Below, in pieces: positions 1 to 8,016 of a stretch of 64,000 nucleotides of DNA. The translations under genes and the position numbers were made by a program. The notes under the pieces were generated by a model. It was not told where the DNA came from, did no database searches, and was given only the letters and a program-made list of their open reading frames with translations. Origin of the DNA: Bacteroidota bacterium (GTDB lineage: Bacteria; Bacteroidota; Bacteroidia; Bacteroidales; F082); assembly GCA_018830105.1 (NCBI GenBank), contig JAHJTC010000004.1, forward strand, positions 682,001-746,000. Direction: 5' to 3'. Position 1 is the stretch's first letter; every line of letters starts with the position of its first letter.

Positions 1-770
1 ACCTGGAAGAACGCGTAAAAGAGGAACTTCTGAAACGTGAAAAACAGCAACAGCTGATTTTGCAAAAATCGAGGTTGGAATCATTAGGCGAACTGTCTGC
101 CGGCATTGCCCACGAAATAAATCAGCCACTTGGAGGCATCTCGCTTAGCCTCGATAATATTCTATATGAAAGAAATAACAATACTTTGACAGATCAATAC
201 CTGACGCAAAAATTTGAATTGATGTTTCAGGATATTACGCGTATAAGAAAAATTATTCAGCATGTGCGGGAGTTTTCGCGCGATGACCCCAGGCAACTTC
301 AAGCTGTTAATGTCAGCAAGGTTATTAACAACACCCTTTCGTTTGTGAATCGCCTGTATATTGATCACAATATAGATTTAGAAATTGCGATTGACAACCA
401 GCATCAACTGGTTATGGCCGATGCTTTCCGGCTGGAACAGGTGATGCTGAATTTGCTAAGCAATGCCAAATACGCTGTTGAAACTAAAGCAAAATCTGCT
501 CCGGGCGACTATAAAAAGAAGATAAGTGTGCGTTCTGGGTTTCTCAAAAATATGATTTACATCGATGTATCTGATAATGGCACAGGAATAAAAAACGCCA
601 TTCTTAACAATATTTTCGACCCTTTCTTTACCACGAAAAAGGCTCAGGAAGGTACAGGCCTAGGCTTATCTATCTCATACGGAATCATTAAGGATATGCA
701 AGGAGAAATTATTGCCGAGAGTGTAGAAAATGAATTTACCAAGATCCGCATTTTATTACCGGAAAAATAA
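1..770 (+). CDS. Sensor histidine kinase, C-terminal part (5' end outside window)
   Basis: The reading frame is open from base 3 with no start codon in view, so the sensory N-terminus lies upstream of the window. The visible 255 residues begin with a charged helix, likely a coiled coil leading into the dimerisation helix. The H-box SAGIAHEINQPLGG follows, with the phospho-acceptor His at visible residue 37. The catalytic domain has an N-box (NLLSNAKYA), a G1 box (DNGTGI), an F-box (FDPFFTTK) and a G2 box (GTGLGLSI), so all ATP-binding motifs are intact. The H-box followed by NQPL resembles the HisKA kinases that drive NtrC-type regulators. The stop is 5 bp before the response regulator, so the two are almost certainly an operon and a signalling pair. 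Confidence 0.95.
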   Translation, partial: LEERVKEELLKREKQQQLILQKSRLESLGELSAGIAHEINQPLGGISLSLDNILYERNNNTLTDQYLTQKFELMFQDITRIRKIIQHVREFSRDDPRQLQAVNVSKVINNTLSFVNRLYIDHNIDLEIAIDNQHQLVMADAFRLEQVMLNLLSNAKYAVETKAKSAPGDYKKKISVRSGFLKNMIYIDVSDNGTGIKNAILNNIFDPFFTTKKAQEGTGLGLSISYGIIKDMQGEIIAESVENEFTKIRILLPEK

Positions 771-775
771 CGTTT

Positions 776-2155
776 ATGGAATCCATTTCAATTTTAGTAT
801 TAGATGACGAACATCGCCTTCGCGATGAGTTGGAAGAGTTTTTGACACGAAAAAAATTTCTTGTTCACAAAGCTGCTGAACCCGCTGAAGCCTTCGAATA
901 TCTTGAGAAAGAGAAGATTGACATTGCCATCGTCGACATCAAACTACCACAAATGAGCGGGCTGGAGGTGCTCAAAATAATAAAAGAGAAATGGCCTATA
1001 ACGGAGGTTATTATGATTTCGGGTCATGGAGATATGAACAGTGTTATTGAAGCAATGCGACAAGGTGCAAATGATTATTTTCAAAAACCGTTCAGACTGG
1101 TTGATATCGAACAAGCTATACATCGTACCGAGCGTTTTATCAGTATGTCGCGACAACTCAGCAATTACAATAAGAGCATTTCACTTTTAACCAAAAGATT
1201 ATACGAAACTGCAGGCGCACCCATGATTGGCAAAAGCCCTCAAATTAAGGAAATCATTAAACTCATGGAGAAAGTGGCACAGTCGGAAAACACTTCTGTG
1301 CTTGTTCTGGGTGAAAGCGGCACAGGAAAGGAGTTGGTGGCGCATGGGATTCATCTGCTATCACAGCGTAAAGATGCACTTTTTCACTCAGTTAACTGTT
1401 CAGCAATAACCGATACCTTATTTGAAAGTGAGTTTTTTGGCCATAAAAAAGGCAGCTTTACAGGTGCTTTCGATGATCGATCGGGTTGGTTTGAAATTGC
1501 TAATGGCGGAACACTATTTTTAGATGAAATCGGTGATATGCCTGTTGGGCAGCAGGCTAAACTCTTACGCGCGCTCGAAGAACGTAAAGTTAGCAGAGTA
1601 GGCTCGCATCAAAAGGTTCCTTTTGAAGTGAGAGTAATCGCCGCTTCCAACCAGGATTTGGAAGGCATGGCCAACGAAAAGCAGTTCAGAAGCGATTTGT
1701 TTCACCGCCTGAGCACTTTCATTATTCAGCTGCCGCCGCTCAGAGAGCGTAAAGAGGATATTCCACTTTTGGTAGATCATTTTTTGAATGTGTTTACTCA
1801 AAAAATGAATAAGCAAAAAGTGAAAATCAGTGAAACGGCTTTGCAAAAATTAGCAAGCTATGATTTTCCGGGCAACATCAGAGAACTAAGGAATATCCTG
1901 GAGAGAGCAATAATTTTGAGTGAAAACGGCCATATCTCATCAAGTGATATTCCCTTACAAAAACACTATGACGATGGCAATAATAAAATCATCCTTGACT
2001 CTTTCGATTTGGAGAAATCAGAGAAAGTATTGATACAGAAAGCCATGCAAACCGCTAAAAACAATAAAACTAATGCTGCCAAACTATTAAATATCAGCTG
2101 GCAGGCTTTGGGCCGAAAACTTGTAAAATATAATATTGGTCAAACTCGCCGTTAA
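776..2155 (+). CDS. Sigma-54-dependent response regulator (NtrC family)
   Basis: 459 residues in three domains. The receiver domain (about 1-120) has the acidic pair D10/D11, the phospho-acceptor D54 in AIVDIKLP and the conserved Lys in YFQKPF. The AAA+ domain (about 150-390) has Walker A GESGTGKE. The sigma-54 contact loop is GSFTGA, the GAFTGA motif with Ser in the second position. The C-terminal Fis-type helix-turn-helix (about 425-459) is NNKTNAAKLLNI and what follows. Family knowledge: phosphorylation at D54 drives oligomerisation and activation of RpoN promoters. It lies 5 bp after the kinase gene. The target genes are not evident from the window. Confidence 0.95.
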   Translation: MESISILVLDDEHRLRDELEEFLTRKKFLVHKAAEPAEAFEYLEKEKIDIAIVDIKLPQMSGLEVLKIIKEKWPITEVIMISGHGDMNSVIEAMRQGANDYFQKPFRLVDIEQAIHRTERFISMSRQLSNYNKSISLLTKRLYETAGAPMIGKSPQIKEIIKLMEKVAQSENTSVLVLGESGTGKELVAHGIHLLSQRKDALFHSVNCSAITDTLFESEFFGHKKGSFTGAFDDRSGWFEIANGGTLFLDEIGDMPVGQQAKLLRALEERKVSRVGSHQKVPFEVRVIAASNQDLEGMANEKQFRSDLFHRLSTFIIQLPPLRERKEDIPLLVDHFLNVFTQKMNKQKVKISETALQKLASYDFPGNIRELRNILERAIILSENGHISSSDIPLQKHYDDGNNKIILDSFDLEKSEKVLIQKAMQTAKNNKTNAAKLLNISWQALGRKLVKYNIGQTRR

Positions 2156-2268
2156 TTGGTGCTTGTCTTTAATTTCCGAAGACTTGATTAGTGCAGAGCG
2201 CAAAACAGGTATTTGCTTCAAAGGCTGCTATTCGCCCACAATAAAACAAACCGCAAATCTTTCCATAC

Positions 2269-2300
2269 AAAAAAGACCGAAATACTATTCCGGTCTTTTT
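2269..2300. terminator. Bidirectional intrinsic terminator between the NtrC-type regulator and rplT
   Basis: Perfect 10-bp inverted repeat AAAAAGACCG (2270-2279) and CGGTCTTTTT (2291-2300) with an 11-nt loop. There is an A-run on the left and a T-run on the right, so it can end transcripts from both converging genes. Confidence 0.85.
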
Positions 2301-2331
2301 ACGCTTTAAGAAAAGTTCTGTTAAGAAAGCT

Positions 2332-2676
2332 TTACTTCACTTTTTCGACAATTTCCTTGAATGCATCAGGACTATTGAGGGCAAGATCTGCCAACACTTT
2401 CCTACTGAGTTCTATATTATTTTCATGCAGTTTTCCCATGAATACACTGTACGACATTCCATACTCACGCACAGCAGCATTGATACGCTGAATCCAGAGT
2501 GCTCTGAAAGTACGTTTTTTGTTACGTCTGTCTCTGTAGGCGTATTGTTGTCCTTTTTCATAGGAATTTTTGGCCACCGTCCAGACATTTTTCCTGCGTC
2601 CGAACTGCCCTTTTGTCTTTTTGAGAATTTTTTTACGTCTTGCTCTTGAGGCAACCGTATTTACTGATCTTGGCAT
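2332..2676 (-). CDS. rplT: 50S ribosomal protein L20
   Basis: 114 residues starting [16 protein letters not shown], the canonical L20 N-terminus. The upstream in-frame ATG at 2707-2709 would add 11 residues not found in the family, so I use 2676. The protein is strongly basic and has the expected L20 length. It binds 23S rRNA early in 50S assembly. It is last in the thrS-infC-rpmI-rplT operon, the standard bacterial order. In E. coli L20 represses translation of rpmI-rplT, but I did not identify an L20-binding leader here. Confidence 0.98.
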   Translation of the reverse strand: MPRSVNTVASRARRKKILKKTKGQFGRRKNVWTVAKNSYEKGQQYAYRDRRNKKRTFRALWIQRINAAVREYGMSYSVFMGKLHENNIELSRKVLADLALNSPDAFKEIVEKVK

Positions 2677-2757
2677 TTTTAATGATTTTTCACCATAGCG
2701 CTCCTTCAATCAGGAAACTTTGATGCTATGACAAAGTTTAACAATAGTGTGAATTAA

Positions 2758-2949
2758 TTAGTGGAGCATTTCTCTGATGTTCTTCTCGTCGGTTTTGTGA
2801 ACCAATCCAGAATAAGTCAGGTTGCGTTTACGTTTCGTCGATTTCTTTGTCAGAATATGACTTTTGTAAGCATGCTTCCTCTTAATCTTACCGGTGCCGG
2901 TTAATTTAAACCGTTTCTTTGCGCCGGATTTTGTTTTCATTTTAGGCAT
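2758..2949 (-). CDS. rpmI: 50S ribosomal protein L35
   Basis: 63 residues, very basic, starting [20 protein letters not shown], the diagnostic L35 N-terminus. It lies 35 bp downstream of infC and 81 bp upstream of rplT on the same strand. It is a structural protein of the large subunit. Confidence 0.97.
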   Translation of the reverse strand: MPKMKTKSGAKKRFKLTGTGKIKRKHAYKSHILTKKSTKRKRNLTYSGLVHKTDEKNIREMLH

Positions 2950-2984
2950 TACTTTGAACTGTATTTATGTTGATAATTAAATCC

Positions 2985-3533
2985 TTATTTCTTAGGAGCG
3001 ATCATCATGATCATACGTTTACCTTCAAGTTTTGGGAGTTGCTCAACTTTTCCGTATTCTTCAAGTTCCTGTGCAAACTTCAGCAGGACAAGTTCACCTT
3101 TATCCTTGTAAACAATTGCGCGACCTCTGAAGAACACATCAACCTTGATTTTTGAGCCATCCTCTAAAAACTTAATAGCATGTTTGAGTTTAAAATTAAA
3201 ATCATGCTCATCAGTATTAGGACCGAGCCTGATTTCTTTTACCACAATCTTGGCGGATTTTGCTTTGATTTCTTTCTGTTTCTTTTTTTGTTCGAAAAGA
3301 AACTTCTTGTAATCCATTACTTTACAAACAGGAGGATTTGCTGTTGGTGATATTTCAACCAGATCCAATCCCTGTTCTTGAGCCATTGATAAAGCTTCCC
3401 GCAACTGAAAAATTCCATTTTCAACATTCTCACCTACCACCCTAACCATTGGCGCACTTATGCGACTATTGATCCGATGTGGGTCTTCTTTTTTCTGAAA
3501 GACACGTGGTTTTCTTCCTCTAAACTGTGCTAT
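2985..3533 (-). CDS. infC: Translation initiation factor IF-3, predicted AUA start codon
   Basis: IF-3 binds the 30S subunit and proofreads start codon choice. The first ATG (3447-3449) begins at MVRVVGENVE and gives only 154 residues. It would cut off the IF-3 N-terminus. The frame remains open upstream and encodes QKKEDPHRINSRI, which contains the conserved RIN motif. A TAG stop at 3546-3548 closes the frame further up. Between that stop and 3449 there is no in-frame ATG, GTG or TTG. AGGAG at 3543-3547 is followed 9 nt later by ATA (3531-3533), giving a 182-residue protein starting MAQFRGRKPR, close to the usual 180. ATT at 3540-3542 directly abuts AGGAG and is a poor candidate. Family knowledge: E. 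coli infC starts at AUU and IF-3 represses its own synthesis through that rare codon. The same logic is inferred here. Confidence 0.9.
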   Translation of the reverse strand: MAQFRGRKPRVFQKKEDPHRINSRISAPMVRVVGENVENGIFQLREALSMAQEQGLDLVEISPTANPPVCKVMDYKKFLFEQKKKQKEIKAKSAKIVVKEIRLGPNTDEHDFNFKLKHAIKFLEDGSKIKVDVFFRGRAIVYKDKGELVLLKFAQELEEYGKVEQLPKLEGKRMIMMIAPKK

Positions 3534-3542
3534 AGTGTAAAT

Positions 3543-3547
3543 CTCCT
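3543..3547 (-). promoter_or_regulatory. Shine-Dalgarno AGGAG that decides the infC start
   Basis: AGGAG read on the minus strand. It lies immediately downstream of, and overlapping, the in-frame TAG, and 9 nt before the ATA at 3531-3533. This spacing supports ATA rather than the abutting ATT or the far ATG as the start codon. Confidence 0.7.
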
Positions 3548-3578
3548 ATATTTATTAAACATTTATTGAATTCTCTTT

Positions 3579-5522
3579 TTAAACTTCAAAACCTTGAAGT
3601 CTGTTAACCTCCTTGTTGATCAAAACAGCAAACTCCTCCAAACTGAAAGAACCCAGGTCGCCTTCACCGTGTTTACGTATAGAAACCTGATTTTCAGATT
3701 CTTCCTTCTCCCCTACTATCAACATATAAGGAATTTTCTTTACTTCAGCGTCCCTGATCTTGCGACTTATCTTCTCGCCTCTGTCGTCAATGAGGGCGCG
3801 AATATCGGAATTATTTAGGAACTGTAAAACTTTTTCAGCAAATTTTTGATACTTTTCGCTGATTGGCAAGATGATAGCCTGATCTGGACTTAACCAAAGC
3901 GGGAAATTTCCTGCGCAGTGTTCGACCAATACAGCAACAAAACGTTCAAGTGATCCGAAAGGAGCACGGTGAATCATAACCGGCCTGTGTTTTTCATTGT
4001 CAGAACCGGTGTAAGTCAGGTCGAAACGTTCTGGTAAATTGTAATCCACCTGAATCGTGCCCAGCTGCCATTTTCTGCCGATGGCATCCTTAACCATAAA
4101 GTCCATTTTCGGTCCATAAAAAGCAGCTTCGCCATATTCCGTAATGGCATCCAGGCCTTCCTCCTCAGCAACTTCAATAATTGCACGCTCAGCTTTTTCC
4201 CAATTTTCATCCGATCCAATATACTTTTCGGGTGTATTCGGGTCGCGTAAGGAAATCTGAGTAACAAACTCCTTAAAATCAAGTGCTTTAAATATCCGCA
4301 TGATTATTTTTATCACCGACTTAAACTCATCCTTGATTTGATCTGGCATGCAAAAAATATGAGCATCATCCTGCGTAAATCCACGTACCCTGGTCAATCC
4401 ATGCAATTCGCCACTCTGCTCATAACGATAAACCGTTCCGAATTCAGCATAACGAATTGGTAAATCCTTGTATGAATGTGGTTTAGCATTGAATATTTCA
4501 CAGTGGTGTGGGCAATTCATCGGTTTCAGAAAAAAAGCTTCACCCTCTACAGGTGTTGTGATGGGACGAAAAGAATCTTGTCCGTATTTATCGTAATGAC
4601 CCGAAATTTTGTACAAATTTACGTTACCAATATGCGGCGTGATAACGGGCAAGTAGCCCGCTTCTTTTTGCACTCTTTTGAGGTATTGCTCCAGCCTTTC
4701 GCGCAGCTGAGCTCCTTTGGGCAGCCACAATGGCAAGCCCGAACCTACTTTTTGCGAAAAAGTGAACAACTCCAATTCCTTCCCCAATTTACGGTGATCT
4801 CGTTTTTTAGCTTCTTCCAGCATCAAAAGGTACTCATCAAGCTCCTTTTTCTTCGGGAAAGTTATGCCATAAATTCGCGTAAGCTGCTTGCGTTTTTCAT
4901 CGCCACGCCAATAAGCGCCTGCGATATTGAGCAATTTTACAGCCTTAATCATGCCTGTATCAGGTACATGAGGACCTCTGCACAAATCGGTAAAGGTTCC
5001 GCTTTTGTACAAAGTAATTTCTCCGTCTGTTAAATCGTTAATCAGCTCTATTTTGTACTCGTCACCTTTCTCCGTAAAATACTTTAACGCCTCTGGTTTA
5101 GAAATATCTACCCGCTCAAATTGTTGTTTCTCACGTGCGAGATCTATCATACGCTTCTCAATATCAACAAGATCAGACTCGGTAAGCGTGCGATCACCTG
5201 TATCAATGTCGTAGTAAAAACCGTTTTCAATATCAGGACCTATTCCAAACTTTACACCCGGGAATAACTGCTCAATAGCTTCTGCCATTAAATGCGCAGA
5301 GGAATGCCACATGGTAGCCTTTCCACCATCGTCGTTCCAGGTTAAAAGTTTAAGCCGTGCATCCTTATTTATAGGACGTGTCGCATCCCATATTTCACCA
5401 TTTACCTCAGCAGAAATTATATTGCGCGCTAAACCTTCACTGATTTTTTTGGCAATCTCCATTGCTGTAATACCAGACTCATGCTGTTGAACTGTATTGT
5501 CAGGTAAAGTTATATTGATCAT
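3579..5522 (-). CDS. thrS: Threonyl-tRNA synthetase
   Basis: 647 residues, the usual full length. An N-terminal TGS domain (about 1-60, [11 protein letters not shown]) is followed by the editing domain with [10 protein letters not shown], an HxxxH metal motif. The class II catalytic core includes NCPHHCEIF with the Cys and His zinc ligands, [12 protein letters not shown] and motif 3 [11 protein letters not shown]. The C-terminal anticodon-binding domain starts near 540. It charges tRNA-Thr and hydrolyses misacylated Ser-tRNA-Thr. It is first gene of the thrS-infC-rpmI-rplT operon and 45 bp before infC. A promoter -7 element lies 27 bp upstream of the ATG, so the leader is short and no T-box is present. 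Confidence 0.98.
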   Translation of the reverse strand: MINITLPDNTVQQHESGITAMEIAKKISEGLARNIISAEVNGEIWDATRPINKDARLKLLTWNDDGGKATMWHSSAHLMAEAIEQLFPGVKFGIGPDIENGFYYDIDTGDRTLTESDLVDIEKRMIDLAREKQQFERVDISKPEALKYFTEKGDEYKIELINDLTDGEITLYKSGTFTDLCRGPHVPDTGMIKAVKLLNIAGAYWRGDEKRKQLTRIYGITFPKKKELDEYLLMLEEAKKRDHRKLGKELELFTFSQKVGSGLPLWLPKGAQLRERLEQYLKRVQKEAGYLPVITPHIGNVNLYKISGHYDKYGQDSFRPITTPVEGEAFFLKPMNCPHHCEIFNAKPHSYKDLPIRYAEFGTVYRYEQSGELHGLTRVRGFTQDDAHIFCMPDQIKDEFKSVIKIIMRIFKALDFKEFVTQISLRDPNTPEKYIGSDENWEKAERAIIEVAEEEGLDAITEYGEAAFYGPKMDFMVKDAIGRKWQLGTIQVDYNLPERFDLTYTGSDNEKHRPVMIHRAPFGSLERFVAVLVEHCAGNFPLWLSPDQAIILPISEKYQKFAEKVLQFLNNSDIRALIDDRGEKISRKIRDAEVKKIPYMLIVGEKEESENQVSIRKHGEGDLGSFSLEEFAVLINKEVNRLQGFEV

Positions 5523-5548
5523 GCTAGTTTTATTTTCAAAATTGGCTG

Positions 5549-5556
5549 CAAAATTA
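5549..5556 (-). promoter_or_regulatory. Promoter -7 element for thrS operon
   Basis: Minus strand reads TAATTTTG, matching the Bacteroidetes -7 consensus TAnnTTTG, 27 bp before the thrS ATG. No clear TTG lies at the -33 position. Confidence 0.5.
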
Positions 5557-5655
5557 CGAAAAAATAACCGTATTTCGCTTGTTTAAACAGACTTATTTCA
5601 ATTTATTAATATAGCGCGGAAGTATTTTTCAGCAATGCTTCAAGACCTGGGCGCA

Positions 5656-7293
5656 TTAATTATTTATCTGAACCTCCTTAAGGTTCAATAAATTAACAGA
5701 ATTACTGCCCAGATTTTTTACTTTCTTCTGCACAAAACGTAAAACCTCGTCATAAAAAAGCACCGCTACGGGAGCTTCTGCCATCACGAGACTGTCCATT
5801 TCACGGTATAGAATAAAGCGTTTTGCATCATTCACCTCTTTCATTGCCTGCTCATAAAGCTGATCAAATTTTTTACTGTGAAAATGCGTATAATTCGGTC
5901 CCTTGGGCGATGCGTTGGGGCTGTAAAAAAGCGAAAGGTAATTTTCGGCATCAGGATAATCAGCCACCCACGAAGCTCTGAAAAAAGGCAAGCTTCCATT
6001 GGCTCTGAACTGTCGCATATTTGCCGGCGGCAAAATTTCCATGCCAATATCAAGGCCAACAGATCCCAGCGCTGATTGCATGTATTTGCCCAAATCCGTA
6101 TAATCTGCTGTAGTGCTTAAACGTAATTTTGCGCCCTGAAGATCAAAATCCCTGATCAATTTTGATGCTTTTTCCTTATCGTAGGCATAGCCAATGTTTT
6201 CCAGAGAATCATAACCAGGCAAACTAAAAGGTATCATCCCGGAATGGGCCGGCTTCCCAATACCATTGCGCAAAAACCGCAGCATTTTTTCACGATCTAT
6301 ACCGTAATTAACCACTTGACGCAAAGCTTTTTGTCTTTCGGCCTCTTGCCTGCTCCAGGTGCTATCGATAAAAAAACCGACATATTCGGTATTTAAAAAG
6401 GGTTGACGCAAAAGGTATATTTTATCGTGATACTTCCGTCTTAATTCACCATTTCGGGTAAGCAATTCATCCTTATACCGCGCATCAATTCCCGACATAA
6501 AATCCAGGTTCCCTTTAACGAACTCCATAAAGGCTATTTGTTTATCGACCAAAAAACTCACTGAAACCGCATCAATATATGGAAGTTGAACGCCATCCTT
6601 TACCTCAAAATAATTGGGATTTTTGCGCATTACCAGCTTAACATGTTCTTTCCAATATTGAAATTGAAAAGGACCTGTGCCCACAGGATTTTTCCTGAAG
6701 TCATCACCATAAAAATCAATGGCTTCGTGCGGGACGATTGCGGCATACGACATGCTGAGCATCCCTAAAAATGGCGGAAAAACATGCTTTAAACGGACCT
6801 CAAAAATACTGTCATTTAATGCGTTAAAGGCAAATTTGTTTGATTGCTCAGCTACTGAATTAAAAATCCAGCTTCCTGGCGATGCCAGTGCAGGATTCAT
6901 AATGCGGTTAAAACTAAAAACCACATCATGCGCGTTAAGTTTCCTGCTTTTGCCCTTAAATGCTTCTGATTCATGAAAGTAAACATCGTCCCTTAGCAGA
7001 AAAGTGTAAACGAGACCATCAGGAGAAATATCCCAGGATTTTGCTATTGCAGGTTCAATCTCAAGTTTATCGTTTAAATTAACCAATCCGTTAAACAGCT
7101 GATTACAAATCCAGATATGCGGCAAGTCTTTTGCCATGGCAGGATCCAGACTTGTAATTCCTGTGGATTCATTGTACCTGAAAATGTCCAAATCAGTATC
7201 TGTTTGAATTCCTGATTGGCAGGCGTTCAATGATAAAATCAGGCTCCATCCTGCTAAAACTCTTCCGATCGTCGAATTTAGAAACCGTTTCAT
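5656..7293 (-). CDS. Peptide/nickel-type ABC transporter substrate-binding lipoprotein (SBP family 5), orphan
   Basis: 545 residues from the ATG at 7291-7293 (MKRFLNSTIGR). That start gives a clean lipoprotein signal ending in LSLNAC. The longer in-frame start at 7344 would place 17 unsuitable residues before the signal. The body matches extracytoplasmic binding proteins of the oligopeptide family. It has an early SLDPAMAKDLP segment and AKSWDISPDGLVYTFLLRDD, typical of the domain's N-lobe, and NPVGTGPFQF in the middle. It would sit on the periplasmic face of the inner or outer membrane and bind a peptide-like ligand. No permease or ATPase gene lies nearby, so it works with a remote transporter or has another role. 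It is 59 bp downstream of the oxidoreductase gene. Confidence 0.9.
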   Translation of the reverse strand: MKRFLNSTIGRVLAGWSLILSLNACQSGIQTDTDLDIFRYNESTGITSLDPAMAKDLPHIWICNQLFNGLVNLNDKLEIEPAIAKSWDISPDGLVYTFLLRDDVYFHESEAFKGKSRKLNAHDVVFSFNRIMNPALASPGSWIFNSVAEQSNKFAFNALNDSIFEVRLKHVFPPFLGMLSMSYAAIVPHEAIDFYGDDFRKNPVGTGPFQFQYWKEHVKLVMRKNPNYFEVKDGVQLPYIDAVSVSFLVDKQIAFMEFVKGNLDFMSGIDARYKDELLTRNGELRRKYHDKIYLLRQPFLNTEYVGFFIDSTWSRQEAERQKALRQVVNYGIDREKMLRFLRNGIGKPAHSGMIPFSLPGYDSLENIGYAYDKEKASKLIRDFDLQGAKLRLSTTADYTDLGKYMQSALGSVGLDIGMEILPPANMRQFRANGSLPFFRASWVADYPDAENYLSLFYSPNASPKGPNYTHFHSKKFDQLYEQAMKEVNDAKRFILYREMDSLVMAEAPVAVLFYDEVLRFVQKKVKNLGSNSVNLLNLKEVQINN

Positions 7294-7352
7294 GGATTTT
7301 TGTTTGAAAGCAAAGATAATTCCTATTGAGCAATACGGCAGCACTTGAGACT

Positions 7353-7934
7353 TTAAATCATCTTATTGCCGATTTTCTTCATCAGGGCAATCCATTTTTG
7401 TCTTTGTTTTTCATTGGCAGTTCGCAGAAGTCCAAGGGTGGTAATTCTGACCGGCCTGATACCACAAAAATGCAATAATCCTTTGCGCATAGCGTGATGT
7501 CCCGGCGCCATCTGTACCAGATAATAATACCATTTCGGGGAATCCATGGTAACAACAAGTCTGGCCGTTTTACCCTTTAACAGTCGCTCCGGATCCGTCC
7601 TGCCCGACCGATACTTAAAAGCAAACCCGGGCAGGAAGGTACGATCAATAAAACCTTTGAGCAGAGCTGGATAAGTGCCCCACCAGTTAGGGTAAAAGAA
7701 AACCAGGTGATCAGCCCAGCTGATGGCTTCCTGCGCCTCGATCAGATCTTTTTCCAGCGCCTGATTGCCTCTGTAGCCTTCAGAAAAATTAATATTGAAA
7801 TGCTTTTCGCGTAAAACAAGCTTTCGAACCGATGCAGCCCGAGATTTAGCGGCGTCGGTGTAGGCTTGTTGCAATTGATCTATGAATGTATCATTCACCG
7901 GATGTCCATGAATGATGAGGATATTTTTTGACAT
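7353..7934 (-). CDS. NAD(P)H-dependent flavodoxin-like oxidoreductase (quinone reductase family)
   Basis: 193 residues. The N-terminus KNILIIHGHP is the FMN phosphate-binding strand-loop of the Flavodoxin_2 fold. DHLVFFYPNWWGTYPALLKGFIDR is the conserved substrate/FMN region of MdaB/KefF-type reductases (two-electron reduction of quinones or nitro compounds). GHHAMRKGLLHFCG follows as in these enzymes. Cytoplasmic, FMN-dependent. It lies 82 bp after lon and 59 bp before the SBP gene on the same strand. No functional link is obvious, and the substrate cannot be assigned. Confidence 0.85.
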   Translation of the reverse strand: MSKNILIIHGHPVNDTFIDQLQQAYTDAAKSRAASVRKLVLREKHFNINFSEGYRGNQALEKDLIEAQEAISWADHLVFFYPNWWGTYPALLKGFIDRTFLPGFAFKYRSGRTDPERLLKGKTARLVVTMDSPKWYYYLVQMAPGHHAMRKGLLHFCGIRPVRITTLGLLRTANEKQRQKWIALMKKIGNKMI

Positions 7935-8016
7935 AATGTGCTGTTAAATTCAGCTTAATAACTTAAAGCTTTTGTGCTTAAAAACTGCCTTAACGACAAC
8001 AAAGTGCTGAAAATGT

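Noticed and set aside
3447..3449. First ATG as the infC start
   Set aside because: It would remove the conserved IF-3 N-terminus with the RIN motif, and the AGGAG is about 93 nt upstream of it.
3540..3542. ATT as the infC start, as in E. coli
   Set aside because: It directly abuts the AGGAG with no spacer, while ATA 9 nt downstream is normally spaced.
5523..5655. T-box leader upstream of thrS
   Set aside because: The promoter -7 element is only 27 bp from the ATG, leaving no room for a leader.
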